From assembly GCF_009870125.1 (NCBI RefSeq), contig NC_046679.1, forward strand, positions 28,582,001 to 28,646,000: a stretch of DNA of 64,000 nt, given 5' to 3'. This stretch comes from Drosophila pseudoobscura. Its lineage: Eukaryota; Arthropoda; Insecta; Diptera; Drosophilidae. A program made the position numbers and the translations under genes. How positions within the stretch are numbered: the stretch's first letter is position 1; every line of letters begins with the position of its first letter. Shown in pieces: positions 62,096 through 64,000 of this stretch. The notes below the pieces were generated by a model that saw nothing but the letters and a program-made list of their open reading frames with translations, was not told where the DNA came from and ran no database searches.

Positions 62096-64000
62096 ATAGA
62101 AATCGATATTTCCTTCCTGATTCGACACCTTTCGTGTGTTTTCGTGTTGTTTTTGTGCTTGTTTTTCGGGTCCACAAAACACCACACAAAAGGGGAAAAA
62201 CCACAATGCAAAATGAAACGAGAAAATCAATAGAAACAAAAGCGGCTTAAGGCCTGCTACAGGCCTCTGTGTCTCTATGGGGGTGGACCACAAACAATGG
62301 CCACGTACCACAACACTCACACAAGCAGAACACGCAGGACACACAGGACACACAGGACATGAAGATCTTATCTGAGGAACAGGCAAAAGGTACTTTCCTG
62401 CAAGACCTGCAAGACCTAAAATGTGTTAATAGAAATTAGGGGTTCTTTGGCTGCTTTCGGAGGACCGGAAATCGCAGCGTGACTTGAATTTTAAAACTAC
62501 TTGTTTTTGAAGGTTTATATTTGTTGTTTTTTTTTTGTCAAAATCAAAGTTGTTAATTTTATTGAATATTTCCTACGTATGGCATACATAATTTTCTAAA
62601 AGAAAAAAGGAGAACCTAGTCCATAGGAGGCGCCACAGTTCTTGCCTTTGGTATTTGCCTCTCATGAATGTGAATGAGGATGAGTTTTATTCAATCGAAA
62701 TAAGGTGGCTAGCTCTTTAAAGAACCCCCCCGCACATTTCTTCCATTCCAATTATTTTTTTGTGGCCTTTGCTCAACGGAAAAGAGCATTGACATTGCCG
62801 CTAAAATTCATTGGCAGACCATTGGTTGCCAATTTTAATTCTTTCTTTTTTTTCGTAGCTTCTTTCTTTAGTTGTTTTTTTGAACCCGCATTCGTTTAGG
62901 CTCTCAAGTGACGACAAACGACTAAAAACTGAATGGCAAATGCCAGAACACAGGCCAGGCCACAGCCACAGCGACAGCCACAGTCATGCCACAGCCACAG
63001 CCAGAGACAGAGTCCGGAGTCAGAGACCCAGGCCCCGTGGAGTCATCGTCGCTCTTCGTTCCACTAAACTGCCTCAAATGCCGCGTGACGCATAGAAAAT
63101 GTTTTAATCTCCTGCTGCCCCTCATTTCAATACTCTTTCAAGTGAAACGCAGTGTTCGGAAAAAGACTAGGGGAATTCTTGGTAAATAGAACTTCATTCA
63201 TCTATTTTTACAGCAGCAAAACTAATGGTTGATATTTGATATAATTGAGGCGAAAGATGGTATAAGTAATGATTTGGGATACAGCTTAGATATGGTAAAT
63301 ATTTCTTAAAAATTAACTAAATGTTACAGGGAGATTTGCTTTATTAATTTGCTTAAAATATTACCGAAAAATACTAAAAAATGTACTGAGATATTTACCT
63401 GAAATGTTCTCTATTCTGTATCTCACGTTTTCTGCAAATATTATCTGAAATATACTCTAAGCATTCCTAAAAAATACATAAAATATTACTGAAATAAACA
63501 GCGAATATTACCGAAAAATTCCTGAAATACACTGAAAATATTCCCGCGAAAATACTGTAAAAATTCATGAAATATAATTCAAATATTCCTAAAAAATTAC
63601 TCAAAATATACTATAAATATCGCTAAAATATACTACAAAGATTCCTAAACATATCTAAAATATACTACAAATATCCCTGAAATATGCACCAAATGTTGCT
63701 GAAATGAACTGCGAATAGTACTCAAATATTCCTGAAATATACTAAAATTATTCTGATAAATACTTAAATGTGCACAAAATACTACCGAATTTACTGTGAA
63801 TATTACCAAAATGTGCTTGAAATATACTAAAAATATTACCGCGAAAATACTCAAAATGTTCCTGAAATATACTTCAAATATTCTTCAAAAACTTCTGCAA
63901 TTTACTCAAAATATTCTTTAAATATAATTCAATTATTACCGAAATATTCCTAAAATATACTAAAAAAAACTACCGAAATGTATGTCAAATATTTCTGAAA
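62096..64000 (+). other. 3' UTR of nested gene and intron continuing past the window
   Basis: The 3' UTR of the TIL gene, then intron. It contains a CCACAG/CGACAG hexamer run at about 62960-63000 and short frames without support. From about 63360 to the end the sequence is a degenerate repeat (listed separately). Confidence 0.45.
63360..64000. repeat. Degenerate AT-rich repeat of ATTCCTGAAATATACT type
   Basis: Words such as ATTCCTGAAATATACT, ATTACCGAAA and ACTCAAAATATTC recur dozens of times at 20-25-base spacing, with much divergence, and run off the right edge. It looks like an old minisatellite; the unit is too decayed to fix exactly by eye. Confidence 0.75.

Overview
This window reads as euchromatic DNA from a Drosophila-type fly. 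The genes are split by short GT-AG introns, the leaders carry fly core-promoter words (an Ohler-6-like array with an Ohler-1 motif, and a DRE), the coding regions hold CAG/CAA glutamine runs, and several proteins are readily placed in fly families. The gene set (psidin/NAA25, PIG-L, a CG4836-like dehydrogenase, a ZAD zinc-finger cluster) suggests Muller element E (3R of D. melanogaster). That is from memory, and the species cannot be fixed from sequence alone. Exon boundaries were placed by hand from splice consensus, reading frame and family alignment. Every multi-exon model below closes in frame, but none was tested with transcripts.

Layout: 1-4404 shows no supported gene. 4405-15752 (+) is a 68-residue single-pass membrane protein split by an 10.9-kb intron. 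Nested in that intron on the minus strand are two tandem SLC13/INDY carboxylate transporters (6841-9068 and 9707-12124). 19217-20827 (+) is a Regnase/ZC3H12-type NYN ribonuclease with a CCCH finger. 20914-27937 holds four ZAD-C2H2 genes in two head-to-head pairs that share one exon plan. 28327-31938 (-) is psidin, the NatB auxiliary subunit. 33032-34396 (+) is PIG-L, a GPI-anchor deacetylase. 35412-40176 (-) encodes a predicted 1526-residue protein: an apparent mitochondrial leader, a Lys/Cys-rich repeat array, and a sorbitol-dehydrogenase domain lacking two catalytic zinc ligands. 42862-43611 (+) is an unrecognised secreted protein. From about 44 kb to the right end lies the start of a long (+) gene: a probable non-coding first exon, then one exon encoding the N-terminus of a type II membrane protein (tentatively Hs6st), followed by at least 17.6 kb of intron. 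Inside that intron is a TIL-domain protease-inhibitor-like gene (61673-62095) and several degenerate tandem-repeat fields.

The genes do not form one pathway. Most are housekeeping or family-expansion genes. The most unusual item is the dehydrogenase fusion at 35412-40176, which looks like a repurposed, probably inactive enzyme joined to a cysteine-lysine repeat polymer. Other points worth attention are the different intron placement in the two INDY paralogues, the inverted ZAD pairs, the nested genes in two large introns, and a mosaic of mutually related repeats at 47-50 kb.
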